The notes: generated from the letters alone by a model not told the origin. Positions 17,876 to 26,305 are shown, counted from the stretch's first letter. The stretch: 64,000 nt of DNA from Streptomyces rubiginosohelvolus (GCF_014649875.1 NZ_BMTW01000002.1:1-64000), one strand, 5' to 3'. Numbers and translations are program-made.

Positions 17876-18799
17876 TCAGAGGTTGGTCATGTCGACCGGG
17901 ATCTTCGGCTCGACGCCGTCCCGGAGCACGGTGGCCTCGATCAGACCGTAGGGACGGTCCGCCGCGAAGTAGACCTCGTTGTCGTTCTTGAGGCCGAACG
18001 GTTCGAGGTCCACCAGGAAGTGGTGGTTGTTCGGCAGCGAGAAGCGGATCTCGTCGATCTCGCTGCGGCTGTTGATGATGCGCGAACCCATTTGGTAGAG
18101 GGTCTGCTGGAGCGAGAGGGAGTACGTCTCGGCGAAGGCGTGGAGCATGTGCTTGCGCGCCTGCTCGTAGGACTTCTCCCAGTTCGGCATGCGCTGCTCG
18201 TCGCTGGTCCAGTTATAGCGCCAGCGGGCCGAGACGTCCGTCGCCAGGATGCGGTCGTACGCCTCCTTCAGCGTCGTGTACTTGTCCTTGACGTAGCCCC
18301 AGAACTCGGAATTGGTCGAGTTCATCACGGTCAGGTCCTTGAGGCCCGAGATGACCTCCCAGTTCTCACCGTCGTAGGTGATCTGGGAGACGCGGGTCTC
18401 CATGCCCTTGCGGGCGAAGGAGTGCCTGACCTCGTCGGCGCCGATGAACTTGGAGTTGCCGTCGGAGGTCGCGATGCGCTCCCAGCTGTACTCCTCGATC
18501 CGGATCCGGGCGCGGTGGATCGGCTCCTGCGAGGAGACGAAGTGCCGGGCGAGGTGGATGCCGAACTGCTCGGCGGACTCGATCCCGTGCTCCTTGGCGA
18601 ACGCGAACACCGTGTTCTTGGTGGTGTCGGTCGGCAGGACGTTGGCGTTGGAGCCGGAGTAGTGCACGTCGTCCATGTCGCCGGAGAGGGCGACAGAGAC
18701 GTTCAGGTCCTTGATGTGGTGGGTGTCGCCGTCCCGCGTGATCTTGACGACGCGGTTCTCTGCTTTGCCGTACTGGTTCTGGCCGAGAATCGTGGGCAT
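17876..18799 (-). CDS. Urate oxidase (uricase)
   Basis: 307 residues, standard length for the cofactor-free tunnelling-fold uricase. It oxidises urate to 5-hydroxyisourate with release of H2O2. Recognisable segments are ILGQNQYGKAENRVVKI at the N terminus with the active-site lysine, LPTDTTKNTVFAFAKEHGI with the active-site threonine pair, SEFWGYVKDKYTTL, and LPNNHHFLVDLEPFGLKNDNE near the C terminus. It is the last gene of a three-gene operon (OHCU decarboxylase, HIU hydrolase, urate oxidase) with a seven-base gap to HIU hydrolase. The co-regulated catalase at 31693 would dispose of the peroxide. Confidence 0.97.
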   Translation of the reverse strand: MPTILGQNQYGKAENRVVKITRDGDTHHIKDLNVSVALSGDMDDVHYSGSNANVLPTDTTKNTVFAFAKEHGIESAEQFGIHLARHFVSSQEPIHRARIRIEEYSWERIATSDGNSKFIGADEVRHSFARKGMETRVSQITYDGENWEVISGLKDLTVMNSTNSEFWGYVKDKYTTLKEAYDRILATDVSARWRYNWTSDEQRMPNWEKSYEQARKHMLHAFAETYSLSLQQTLYQMGSRIINSRSEIDEIRFSLPNNHHFLVDLEPFGLKNDNEVYFAADRPYGLIEATVLRDGVEPKIPVDMTNL

Positions 18800-18806
18800 G
18801 TCGGTG

Positions 18807-19196
18807 CTAGCTCCCTCGGTAAACGGAGTAGCCGAACGGGTTGAGCAGCAGCGGTACGTGGTAGTGCTCGCCCGGGACGACCGCGAAGGCGATCGTCACT
18901 TCCGGGAAGAACGCGCCGCTGTCCCTTACGCGGGGGGCGTCCTGCTGCGCCTCGGCTTGCTTCTTGGAAAAATACGTCTCGGTGTCGAATGCGAGACGCA
19001 CGTGGGTCGTGCCTTCCGGCAGCGCCGGCAGGTCCTTGCAACGCCCGTCCGCATCGGTCGCGGACGCTCCGAGCGTCACGTACGGCGCGTCGCTGCCGCT
19101 GCGGGCGGCGAGCGAGACGGCGACGGACGCGGCGGGGCGGCCGATGCTGGTGTCCAGGATGTGGGTGGACACCGATGCGGTCGTGTCGGTACTCAA
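18807..19196 (-). CDS. 5-hydroxyisourate hydrolase (transthyretin-like)
   Basis: 129 residues from TTG at 19196, ten bases after AGGAG; GTG at 19205 is in frame but leaves only one base of spacing. It hydrolyses 5-hydroxyisourate to OHCU. All landmarks of the family are present: VSTHILDTSIGRPA with the N-terminal active-site histidine, HVRLAFDTETYF, the FFPEVTIAF strand, HYHVPLLLNPFGYSVYRGS with the C-terminal YRGS tetrapeptide. It lies between the OHCU decarboxylase and urate oxidase genes. Confidence 0.96.
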   Translation of the reverse strand: MSTDTTASVSTHILDTSIGRPAASVAVSLAARSGSDAPYVTLGASATDADGRCKDLPALPEGTTHVRLAFDTETYFSKKQAEAQQDAPRVRDSGAFFPEVTIAFAVVPGEHYHVPLLLNPFGYSVYRGS

Positions 19197-19216
19197 GACC
19201 GTCACTCTCCTAGATC

Positions 19217-19753
19217 TCAAGAGTCCTGTGCGGGGGCGTCCTCTGCGAGGGCCTCCGTCACGAGACGGGTCAGCCGGATGCGGTTGATCTTGCCCAGTTC
19301 GGTGCGCACGATCTCCTGCTCCTGCTCGGGCGAGTTCCCGATCCGGGACTTCACCGCGTCGCGCATCTGCTCACCGGTGGCGCCGGTGGCGCAGATCAGG
19401 AAGACATGTCCGAACCGCTCCTGGTAGGCCAGGTTCAGTTCGAGCATCTCGGTCTTGAGCTCCTCGGAGGCGCCGGCCATCCCCCGCTGCTCACGGGAGG
19501 AGGTCGGGTCGCCGGGCTTCGGGCGGCCGATCGGCGGGTGGCCGGCCATCGCTTCGGCCAGATCCTCCGCGGTGAGCGTCGCCATGGCGGCCTCGCTCGC
19601 GGAGAGCAGGGCTTCTTCGGTGGCGTACGGACGCCCGGCGAGGATCGTGTTTCCCCAGGTCGCACTGGCACACACCTCGTGCAGTGCGGGGGTGGCCTCG
19701 CCGTCCGCCAGGGTGTTGAACCGGGTGAGGCCCGGTGTGGAGCTCGAAGTCAC
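19217..19753 (-). CDS. OHCU decarboxylase
   Basis: 178 residues from GTG at 19753 with GGAGG five bases upstream. It decarboxylates 2-oxo-4-hydroxy-4-carboxy-5-ureidoimidazoline to S-allantoin. Family features are FNTLADGEATPALHEVCAS at the N terminus, HPPIGRPKPGDPTSSREQRG (the active-site histidine and the SxxEQ motif), YQERFGHVFLICATGATGEQM and a C-terminal helix. First gene of the urate oxidase operon. The promoter at 19801-19830 carries a class B palindrome. Confidence 0.95.
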   Translation of the reverse strand: MTSSSTPGLTRFNTLADGEATPALHEVCASATWGNTILAGRPYATEEALLSASEAAMATLTAEDLAEAMAGHPPIGRPKPGDPTSSREQRGMAGASEELKTEMLELNLAYQERFGHVFLICATGATGEQMRDAVKSRIGNSPEQEQEIVRTELGKINRIRLTRLVTEALAEDAPAQDS

Positions 19754-19800
19754 GGGAGCCTCCGTGGCTGTTTTTCGCTGTGCGTTGTTCGGGCTGCGGA

Positions 19801-19842
19801 TAGCTAACGCCCTCCGCAACACGACGTCAACACTTTGTTGAA
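19801..19842 (-). promoter_or_regulatory. Urate oxidase operon promoter with class B operator
   Basis: Read on the minus strand: TTGACG (19830-19825), an 18-bp spacer and TAGCTA (19806-19801). The palindrome GTCAACACTTTGTTGAA (19826-19842) overlaps the -35. The catalase promoter has the same geometry (operator arm merged with TTGACG, 18-bp spacer). Confidence 0.75.
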
Positions 19843-19857
19843 ATCTCGCGAACGAAG

Positions 19858-19891
19858 AAAGCCGCCGTCCCGGCATGCGGACGGCGGCTTT
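19858..19891 (-). terminator. Terminator after the DauR-like gene
   Basis: AAAGCCGCCGTCC and GGACGGCGGCTTT pair perfectly over 13 bp with an eight-base loop, 26 bases beyond the stop of the helix-turn-helix gene. On the minus strand the stem ends in TTT. Confidence 0.9.
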
Positions 19892-19917
19892 CCTGTGCGT
19901 TCGGCGGGTTCGCACAA

Positions 19918-20316
19918 CTACTCACCCTTGGCCGTATGTTCCCGGTTCAGGTAGTTGTACACGGTGAACCGGGATACGCCCAGGGCGCCGGCCACGGTCT
20001 CCACCCCGTGCCGTACGGAGAAGGCACCGCGTGCCTCCAGGGTCCGGACGACGCTCTGCTTGGCCTTGCGGTCCAGGTCGGAGAGCGGCATCCCGTGCCG
20101 TCGCTCCATCGCGGCGAGGATGTGGTCCAGCGAGTCGGAGAGCTGGGGCAGGCGTACGGCTATGACGTCCTGGCCCTCCCAGGCGAGCACCACATCGTCC
20201 GGCTGGGCCTGCTCGGGGCCCAGCAGCTCGGCGCCCATCGCGTCGACGAGCGGCTTGACGGCCGATACGAAGGGGTGGTCGACGGTGACCGGAACGTTAT
20301 CGGCGGATTCGGTCAC
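19918..20316 (-). CDS. Helix-turn-helix protein, DauR/YheO C-terminal type
   Basis: 132 residues. The C-terminal 60 residues match the DNA-binding half of DauR/YheO regulators: LDRKAKQSVVRTLEARGAFS, then VETVAGALGVSRFTVYNYLN. The N-terminal half (about 20-75, including AWEGQDVIAVRLPQLSDSLDH) is not a full PAS-like YheO domain, so the protein is a shortened member. Its GTG start overlaps the stop of the preceding small gene by three bases. It ends at a strong terminator just upstream of the urate oxidase promoter, making it a candidate local regulator of the class B operators. That role is an inference. Confidence 0.8.
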   Translation of the reverse strand: MTESADNVPVTVDHPFVSAVKPLVDAMGAELLGPEQAQPDDVVLAWEGQDVIAVRLPQLSDSLDHILAAMERRHGMPLSDLDRKAKQSVVRTLEARGAFSVRHGVETVAGALGVSRFTVYNYLNREHTAKGE

Positions 20317-20564
20317 CGGATCTCCTCCTCGATCACGTTCACCTGGAGCGAGACCCGGGTGGCGCCCGAGGCCAGGGCCTGGCGCAGCAGGGAGTCCACG
20401 GCGGTGAGCACCTCGTCCGCGCCCCCTTCCGCGGTGTTGCCGAAGGGGCCGACGTCGACAGCGTCCAGCTCGGCGCCCTGGATCACCTCCCGGGCCACCA
20501 CCGCGTGGGTGGGCGCCTCGTCGAGATCGAAGGGCTCGGTGGTGAATTCCACCCTCAAGCGCAC
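20313..20564 (-). CDS. Small conserved protein, YkoF/YqgV-like
   Basis: 83 residues from GTG at 20564 with GGGAGG five bases upstream. A single ferredoxin-like beta-alpha-beta-beta-alpha-beta module: LRVEFTTEPFDLDEAP, HAVVAREVI, VDVGPFGNTAEGGADEVL and SLQVNVIEEE. The pattern (GPFGNTAEG followed by a helix and GATRVSLQV) recalls the small thiamine-binding superfamily, but I cannot confirm a ligand. Translationally coupled to the DauR-like regulator downstream, so it may sense a small molecule for it (inference). Confidence 0.65.
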   Translation of the reverse strand: MRLRVEFTTEPFDLDEAPTHAVVAREVIQGAELDAVDVGPFGNTAEGGADEVLTAVDSLLRQALASGATRVSLQVNVIEEEIR

Positions 20565-20676
20565 TGTGCCTCCCTGATGTCCTCGCCGCGGGTGCGGGCG
20601 CGCGGCTCGGCCACGACTGTAACCGCTGCCCGGGGCCCCCGCCCCCGGTGTGCGCGGGGCCCCCGTACGGCGGTGG

Positions 20677-21909
20677 TCACGGGAGCGGCAGGACGCAGAC
20701 CGCGACCGGCGCCGGGAAGGGGTCACCGGCGGCGGTGAGGGAGCCGTCGGGGCCGACGCCGAAGACGGTGACGGTGGAGGAGCGCTGGTTGGCGGCGAAG
20801 AGCAGGGTGCTGTCCGGGGACAGGGCGAGCTGCCGGGGCCAGTCGCCGCCGACGGGCACGGTGTCCAGCAGCCGGACGGCCGCCCCGTCGTCCTCCACGG
20901 CGTAACGGGTGAGGCTGTTGGGGCCCCGGTTGGCGAGGTAGACGTACGCCCCGTCGCCGGTGACGACCGGCTGGGAGGGATAGCTGGTGCCGGATCCCGT
21001 GCCGGTGGACTGCCCGGGCCCCGGGGTGAGGGCGCCGGTGGCGGGGTCGTACGCGCAGACGACCAGGGTGTTGTCCAGCTCGCAGGCCAGGTAGGCGGAG
21101 CGCCCGTCGGGGTGGAAGGCCAGGTGGCGGGGGCCGGAGCCGGGCGCCAGGGCGGCGCGGGAGACCTCGGTGAGCGTCCCGGCGGACTCGTCGAGTGCGT
21201 ACGTGTACACGGTGTCGGTGCCCAGGTCGACGGCGAGGACATGGCCTCCGTCGGGGGCGGTGACGATCTGGTGGGCGTGCGGCCCGCCCTGGCCGGGTCC
21301 GGGCGGCGGCGAGCTGTGGGTGACCAGGTCGGTGCGTTCGCCCAGCGAACCGTCCTCGGCGATCGGGTGCACGGCGACGCTGCCCGAGCCGTAGTTCGCG
21401 CTCAGCAGCCAGCGCCCGGACGGGTGCACGGAGAGGTGGGTGGTCCCGGAGCCGCCGGTGGGACGGCTGCCGAGCACCTCGTACGTCCCGTCCGGCGCGC
21501 GTCCCACGGCGGTGACCGCGCCGGCTTCCTGCTCGGCGACCGCGTAGACGGTGGAGCCGGAGGGGTGGAGGGCCAGGTAGGAGGGGTTGTCGACGCCGGT
21601 GATCACGGGGCCCGGAGTGATCGCGCCGGTGGCCGTGTCGTACGCGGCGGTGCCGATGCCGGTGCCGCCTCCCGCCTCGGAGGTGTACGTGCCGAGGAGC
21701 AGCGGGCGAGTGGCGCGCGGGGCGTTCGGCGGGGCGGGCGCGGGGGCCGGACGGGCCGCGGCGTGGGCGGGGGTGGCGAGGGCGGGCCCCGCGGCCGCCA
21801 GGGCGGCGGTGGCCAGCAGGCCGCCGAGGAAGCCCCGGCGGCCGGGAAGGGCGGGGAGGCCGGGCGCGGGGCGTTCGGGGCCGGAGTACGGGTGGGGGGA
21901 CGGCTTCAT
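20677..21909 (-). CDS. Secreted lactonase-family beta-propeller
   Basis: 410 residues from ATG at 21909 with GAGGTG upstream. The N terminus is a twin-arginine signal (GRRGFLGGLLATAALAAAGPAL). The mature part is a seven-bladed propeller of the 6-phosphogluconolactonase/YbhE family: LLLGTYTSEAGGGTGIG, NPSYLALHPSG, LSVHPSGRWLLSANYGSGSV, GPHAHQIVTAPDG and GPRHLAFHPDGRSAYLACE are successive blades with the conserved His and Glu positions. Because it is exported it cannot be the pentose-phosphate enzyme; it more likely acts on extracellular lactones or polymers. Located next to the sugar island, possibly read from the GntR side. Confidence 0.87.
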   Translation of the reverse strand: MKPSPHPYSGPERPAPGLPALPGRRGFLGGLLATAALAAAGPALATPAHAAARPAPAPAPPNAPRATRPLLLGTYTSEAGGGTGIGTAAYDTATGAITPGPVITGVDNPSYLALHPSGSTVYAVAEQEAGAVTAVGRAPDGTYEVLGSRPTGGSGTTHLSVHPSGRWLLSANYGSGSVAVHPIAEDGSLGERTDLVTHSSPPPGPGQGGPHAHQIVTAPDGGHVLAVDLGTDTVYTYALDESAGTLTEVSRAALAPGSGPRHLAFHPDGRSAYLACELDNTLVVCAYDPATGALTPGPGQSTGTGSGTSYPSQPVVTGDGAYVYLANRGPNSLTRYAVEDDGAAVRLLDTVPVGGDWPRQLALSPDSTLLFAANQRSSTVTVFGVGPDGSLTAAGDPFPAPVAVCVLPLP

Positions 21910-22033
21910 GCGAGGCACCTCGGGTGGGGGTCGGCTGCTTCGGATGCGTCCGCCACCCTGGCCCGCCGACGCCCGCACGGCAAGAGGCGCAACATGAGTT
22001 GCATCCTCTGCAACGCCGGGAGGTGACGGGCGA

Positions 22034-22873
22034 TCAGCCTGCAGCCTGGATGTCCCCCCTGGTCGACGAGGCGATGGCGTCGCCGTGGGCGAAGTCGCCG
22101 GGCGGGATGCCCGGGTGGTGTCCCTCCAGGTCGGGGGCCACCTCGGCCGCCGGGCCGAGGGCGAGCCGGGAGACGATCCGGTAGCGGTCGCCCCGGTAGA
22201 GCGAGTGGACGTACTCCACCGGCCGGCCCGTGGTGTCGGAGGTCAGCCGCTCGAAGAGCAGCGCCGGGGACAGCTCCGGGACATCGAGCAGCCCGGCCTC
22301 GGCGCGGGTCACGACGGTGGGTTCGATCGCCTGCACCGCCTCGTGGACGTGCACGCCGTGGGTGGCGCGAAGGTGCTCGTACAGATCGCCGCTCTCCAGC
22401 TCCTGCGCGCTGAGCCCCGGCACCAGCTCCGCCCGGATGTGCAGATGCTCTATGGCCATCGGCGCCCCGTCGACCAGCCGCAGCCGTGCCACGTAGACGA
22501 TCTCGGCGGCCGGTGACATGCGCAGCTTGCGGCCGACGCGGGCCCCCGCCTGGAGCGTGGTGAACTCCAGCAGCCGGCTCGACCAGGCACCGGCCGCCTG
22601 CGGCACGCTGAGCGCGCGGTCCCCGGCGACCAGCTCCTGAGTGATCTTGGCGGGGGCGACGAACATGCCCCGGCCGTGCTCGCGCACCAGGAGCCCGGCG
22701 GCGACCAGTTCGTCGACCGCCGCGCGCACCGTGGGCCGGGAGACGCCGAGCAGGGCGCACAGGGCGCGCTCCGAGGGGATGGCGTCCCCGGGGCTGCGTG
22801 ACTCGATCAGCTCCAGTACGGCATCGCGGGTCCGCTCCCGTTTGAGCACCGTCCCCGGCACATTCCCGTCCAT
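22034..22873 (-). CDS. GntR-family regulator with UTRA domain
   Basis: 279 residues from ATG at 22873 after GAGGGGAG. The N-terminal winged helix (about 8-75) reads IPSERALCALLGVSRPTVRAAVDELVAAGLLVREHGRGMFV. The remainder is a HutC/UTRA ligand domain (AEIVYVARLRLVDGAPMAIEHLHI, YRIVSRLAL). UTRA proteins of this type sense phosphorylated or amino sugars, histidine intermediates and similar metabolites. It is divergent from the ABC importer, and a 20-bp word is repeated once near each of the two gene starts, making it the likely repressor of the importer/hexosaminidase operon. Confidence 0.9.
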   Translation of the reverse strand: MDGNVPGTVLKRERTRDAVLELIESRSPGDAIPSERALCALLGVSRPTVRAAVDELVAAGLLVREHGRGMFVAPAKITQELVAGDRALSVPQAAGAWSSRLLEFTTLQAGARVGRKLRMSPAAEIVYVARLRLVDGAPMAIEHLHIRAELVPGLSAQELESGDLYEHLRATHGVHVHEAVQAIEPTVVTRAEAGLLDVPELSPALLFERLTSDTTGRPVEYVHSLYRGDRYRIVSRLALGPAAEVAPDLEGHHPGIPPGDFAHGDAIASSTRGDIQAAG

Positions 22874-22927
22874 GCTCTCCCCTCCCGAAGACTGTGCCTT
22901 TCTTACCAGTTGACCACCCCGATGCCT

Positions 22928-22947
22928 CAACTGGCTTGCTGGTCAGG
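22928..22947. promoter_or_regulatory. GntR-site candidate, copy 1
   Basis: CAACTGGCTTGCTGGTCAGG matches copy 2 at 16 of 20 positions. It lies 55 bases upstream of the GntR start. ACCAGTTGACCACC at 22905-22918 carries a further inverted half-site (TGGTCAACTGGT). Confidence 0.55.
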
Positions 22948-23090
22948 CGAAGTGTAGCGCTCACTACGGGCGGATCGGTCGTCCACGTTACGCATAGATC
23001 ACCAATTTCCCTTTCTACGCAGGGGGTTGACGGCCCCATTGGTCTATGCCACCTTCATCCACCACCGACAGGCAAGCTGTCCAGTGAGCT

Positions 23091-23110
23091 CAACTGGTCA
23101 GGTGGTCAGG
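23091..23110. promoter_or_regulatory. GntR-site candidate, copy 2
   Basis: CAACTGGTCAGGTGGTCAGG lies 44 bases upstream of the solute-binding protein start. It contains a direct TGGTCAGG repeat. Confidence 0.55.
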
Positions 23111-23153
23111 CCTCGTCAGGTCCGTCCCATCCGTATCGCTTCCGAGGTGAACC

Positions 23154-24422
23154 GTGAAGTACCGCTTGCTCGCCGGTGGGTCCGTGCTCGCCCTGACCGC
23201 CGCGCTCAGTGCCTGTAGTTCGTCGTCCGGACCGGAATCCGCGAACGGGGACGGCCGGACGACGGTGGACGTCTGGCTGATGCGCGACAGCGTCTCGGCG
23301 CAGTTCCAGAAGGAGTTCAGCGCGGACTTCGAGAAACGCCACCCGACGATCGACGTGAAGATCCAGATCCAGGAGTGGGACGGGATCGGCCAGAAGATCA
23401 CCGCCGCCCTGGCCAGCAACGACGCCCCGGACGTCATCGAGGCGGGCAACACCCAGGTGGCCCAGTTCGCGGAGAGCGGCGGACTGCTCGACCTCAGCGA
23501 CCGGAAGGACGAGCTGAACGGCGAGGACTGGCTGAGCGGCCTGGCCGAGCCGGGCTCGTACGAGGGCAAGCAGTACGGCATCCCGTACTACGCGGCGAAC
23601 CGGGTGGTCATCTACCGCACCGACCTCTTCGAGAAGGCGGGCGTCGACGCGGCCGGGATCAAGACCCGTGGGCAGTGGATCGACGCCACGACGAAGCTCA
23701 ACAAGGGCGGCACGCAGGGCATCTACCTGCCCGGACAGATGTGGTACGCGCTGGCCGGGTTCATCTGGGACGAGGGCGGCGACCTCGCAGCCGAGTCCGG
23801 CGGGAAGTGGTCCGGCGCGCTGGACACCCCCGAGGCGCTGCGCGGCATGGCGTTCTACGAGGAGCTCCAGGCGCTCGGCAAGGGCCCCAAGGACTCCGAC
23901 GAGGACGATCCGCCGCAGGCCGAGGTGATGGCCCAGGGCCAGGTGGCCCAGGTCATCTCCACTCCGGGCGGGGCCAACGTCATCGCGGAGAACAACCCCG
24001 AACTCAAGGGCAAGCTCGCCTTCTTCCCGATCCCGGGCAAGACGGCGGACACCCCGGGCGCGGTCTTCACCGGCGGCTCCGATCTGGTCGTGCCGGCCGC
24101 CGCGGCCCACCCCGACGAGGCGGTCACCTTCATCAAGGAGCTGACCGGGGAGACCTGGCAGAAGAAGCTCGCCGTCGCCATGAGCTACGTACCGAACCGG
24201 ACCTCGCTGGCCTCCGCCGTGGCCGACGACCCGGGGGCCGCCGCGATGGCGGTCGGCGCGGCCAACGGGCACGCCACGCCCAACACCCCGGGCTGGGCGG
24301 CGGTCGAGGCGGAGAACCCGATCAAGGACTACATGACGGCCGTGCTCACCGGGGGCGATCCCGCGAAGGAGGCGGCGAAGGCCTCGCAGGACATCACCCG
24401 GGCCATGAACGCCGGTTCCTGA
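23154..24422 (+). CDS. Sugar ABC transporter solute-binding lipoprotein
   Basis: 422 residues; GTG start with GAGGTG five bases upstream. The signal peptide ends in the lipobox ALSACSS. The mature protein is a family-1 extracellular solute-binding protein: TVDVWLMRDSVSAQFQKEF, NDAPDVIEAGNTQVAQFAESGGLLDL, YGIPYYAANRVVIYR and WYALAGFIWDEGG are typical blocks. It begins an operon with two permeases and a GH20 hexosaminidase, so the substrate is probably an N-acetylhexosamine-containing oligosaccharide, by context only. Confidence 0.92.
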   Translation: MKYRLLAGGSVLALTAALSACSSSSGPESANGDGRTTVDVWLMRDSVSAQFQKEFSADFEKRHPTIDVKIQIQEWDGIGQKITAALASNDAPDVIEAGNTQVAQFAESGGLLDLSDRKDELNGEDWLSGLAEPGSYEGKQYGIPYYAANRVVIYRTDLFEKAGVDAAGIKTRGQWIDATTKLNKGGTQGIYLPGQMWYALAGFIWDEGGDLAAESGGKWSGALDTPEALRGMAFYEELQALGKGPKDSDEDDPPQAEVMAQGQVAQVISTPGGANVIAENNPELKGKLAFFPIPGKTADTPGAVFTGGSDLVVPAAAAHPDEAVTFIKELTGETWQKKLAVAMSYVPNRTSLASAVADDPGAAAMAVGAANGHATPNTPGWAAVEAENPIKDYMTAVLTGGDPAKEAAKASQDITRAMNAGS

Positions 24423-24470
24423 CCCGTCTCCCCTTCCCGGATTCCCGGAACAGCAGGAAGGAGGCGTGCC

Positions 24471-25463
24471 GTGCCGGTCATCGACCAACGGACCGCACCC
24501 CGCATTCCCCGGCGACGCCCGGCCCCGCGCCTCGCCGTGCGCAAGTCCCCGCCCCGGCGCGGGGGAACGGGCAGGGCGAGGAACCTCTGGCCGTACGCCC
24601 TGGTCGCCCCGGCCGTCGGCGGCATGCTCTATCTGCTGGTCTACCCGCTGGTGCGGGCCGTCCTGATCTCGTTCCAGGACTTCCGGCTGCGCCAACTGAT
24701 CGCCGGTGACGCGGACTTCGTCGGCCTGCGGAACTACCGGACGCTGCTGACAGACCCGCGCTTCTGGGAGGTGGTCCGCCGCACCTTCCTCTTCATGGCG
24801 GTCAACGTCGTCCTGATCATGGTGATCGCCACCCTGGTCGCCCTGATGGTGGAGCGGCTGGGCCGGATCGGGCGGACGGTGGTGCTGTGCTCGCTCGTGC
24901 TGGCCTGGGCGATGCCGGTGGTCGCGGCGACCACCGTCTTCCAGTGGCTGTTCCACTCGGAGTTCGGCATCGTCAACTGGTCGCTGACCTCGCTCGGCCT
25001 CGACTCCTTCGACCGCTATCCGTGGTTCGCCAACGGCACCGCGGCCTTCGCGATCCTGGTGACGCTGATCGTGTGGCAGTCGGTGCCGTTCGCCGCGATC
25101 ACCCTGTACTCGGCGCTGACCACCGTCTCCCCCGAGCTGTACGAGTCGGCGCGGCTGGACGGGGCGGGCGCGGGGCGGATCTTCCGCTCGGTCACCTTCC
25201 CGATCCTGCGGCCGATCTTCCTGCTGGTGGTGTCGCTGGAGGTGATCTGGACGTTCAAGGCGTTCGTCCAGATCTGGGTGATGACCCGGGGCGGGCCGGG
25301 CGACGCCACGACGATCCTGCCGGTCTACGCCGTGCAGACGGCGCTCTCCAGCCAGCGGTACGACCTCGGTTCCGCCGCCTCGATGGTCACCGTGGTCCTG
25401 ATGTCCGGGGTGCTCGTCCTCTACTTCCGCCAGATGCTCCGCCAGGAGGACGAAACCCGATGA
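24471..25463 (+). CDS. Sugar ABC transporter permease, MalF type
   Basis: 330 residues from GTG at 24471 with GGAGGCG upstream. Six membrane helices follow a basic cytoplasmic N terminus (residues 1-38). The EAA loop is seen as ELYESARLDGAGAGRIFRSVTFPILRP. It works with the MalG-type permease whose ATG overlaps its stop. No ATPase gene is present in the operon. Confidence 0.93.
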   Translation: MPVIDQRTAPRIPRRRPAPRLAVRKSPPRRGGTGRARNLWPYALVAPAVGGMLYLLVYPLVRAVLISFQDFRLRQLIAGDADFVGLRNYRTLLTDPRFWEVVRRTFLFMAVNVVLIMVIATLVALMVERLGRIGRTVVLCSLVLAWAMPVVAATTVFQWLFHSEFGIVNWSLTSLGLDSFDRYPWFANGTAAFAILVTLIVWQSVPFAAITLYSALTTVSPELYESARLDGAGAGRIFRSVTFPILRPIFLLVVSLEVIWTFKAFVQIWVMTRGGPGDATTILPVYAVQTALSSQRYDLGSAASMVTVVLMSGVLVLYFRQMLRQEDETR

Positions 25464-26305
25464 ACTCACCTGCCGTGCGCCTCCGGCTCCGACGCCTGCC
25501 GCTGTACCTCGCGGCCGCCGTGACCGTCGCGGTCTGCCTCTTCCCCGTGTACTGGATGATCTCCACGGCCTTCAAGCCGTCGAAGGACATCCAGTCGTCG
25601 GACCCGCAGCTCTTCCCGCGCACCTGGACCCTCGATCACTTCCAACGGGCCGTGGACGCCGACGGGTTCGCCCTGTTCTGGCGCAACAGCATCCTCGTGA
25701 CGCTGGGGGCGGTCCTGCTGGCGCTGCTGGTGGCGCTGGGCGCGGCCTACGCCGTGGCGCGGCTGCGGTGGCGGGGCCGGCGGCAGTTCATGCTGATGAT
25801 CTTCATCGCGCAGATGGCGCCCTGGGAGTCGCTGATCATCCCCATCTACATCATCTCCCGGGACACGAACATGCTCGACCGGCTGCCGACCCTGACGCTG
25901 ATCTACTTCATGATCACGCTGCCATTCACCGTCGTGGTGCTGCGCGGCTTCATCGGGACGATCCCGCCGGAGCTGGAGGAGGCGGCGCAGGTCGACGGCT
26001 GCACCCGGACCGGGGCGTTCTGGCGGGTGGCGATGCCGCTGCTGGCGCCGGGGCTGATGGCGACCTCGCTGTTCGGCTTCATCACCGCCTGGAACGAGTT
26101 CGCCTACGCCAACTTCCTGATCATCAAGCAGCAGGACAACCGGACGCTGCCGGTCTGGCTGTCGTCCTTCCAGAACACCTTCGGCACCGACTGGGGCGCC
26201 ACGATGGCCGCCTCGACGCTCTTCGCGCTGCCCGCCCTGGTGATCTTCCTGCTGCTCCAGCGCCATGTCACGTCCGGCTTCGCCGCCGGTGCCGTGAAGG
26301 GCTGA
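25460..26305 (+). CDS. Sugar ABC transporter permease, MalG type
   Basis: 281 residues from ATG at 25460 (ATGA overlap with the MalF-type gene). Six helices, with the EAA loop ELEEAAQVDGCTRTGAFWRVAMPLLAPG and the conserved ITAWNEFAYA segment. The absence of an ATPase gene is usual for Streptomyces sugar importers, which share the ATPase MsiK encoded elsewhere. Confidence 0.93.
   Translation: MNSPAVRLRLRRLPLYLAAAVTVAVCLFPVYWMISTAFKPSKDIQSSDPQLFPRTWTLDHFQRAVDADGFALFWRNSILVTLGAVLLALLVALGAAYAVARLRWRGRRQFMLMIFIAQMAPWESLIIPIYIISRDTNMLDRLPTLTLIYFMITLPFTVVVLRGFIGTIPPELEEAAQVDGCTRTGAFWRVAMPLLAPGLMATSLFGFITAWNEFAYANFLIIKQQDNRTLPVWLSSFQNTFGTDWGATMAASTLFALPALVIFLLLQRHVTSGFAAGAVKG

Noticed and set aside
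20630..20665. Hairpin terminator between the lactonase and the small YkoF/YqgV-like gene
   Set aside because: The GC-rich stretch can pair in several ways, with no single clean stem, so it is not listed.
23106..25469. 787-residue open frame opposite the sugar-binding protein and permease
   Set aside because: Antisense shadow with repetitive Asp/His/Arg composition and no recognisable domain.
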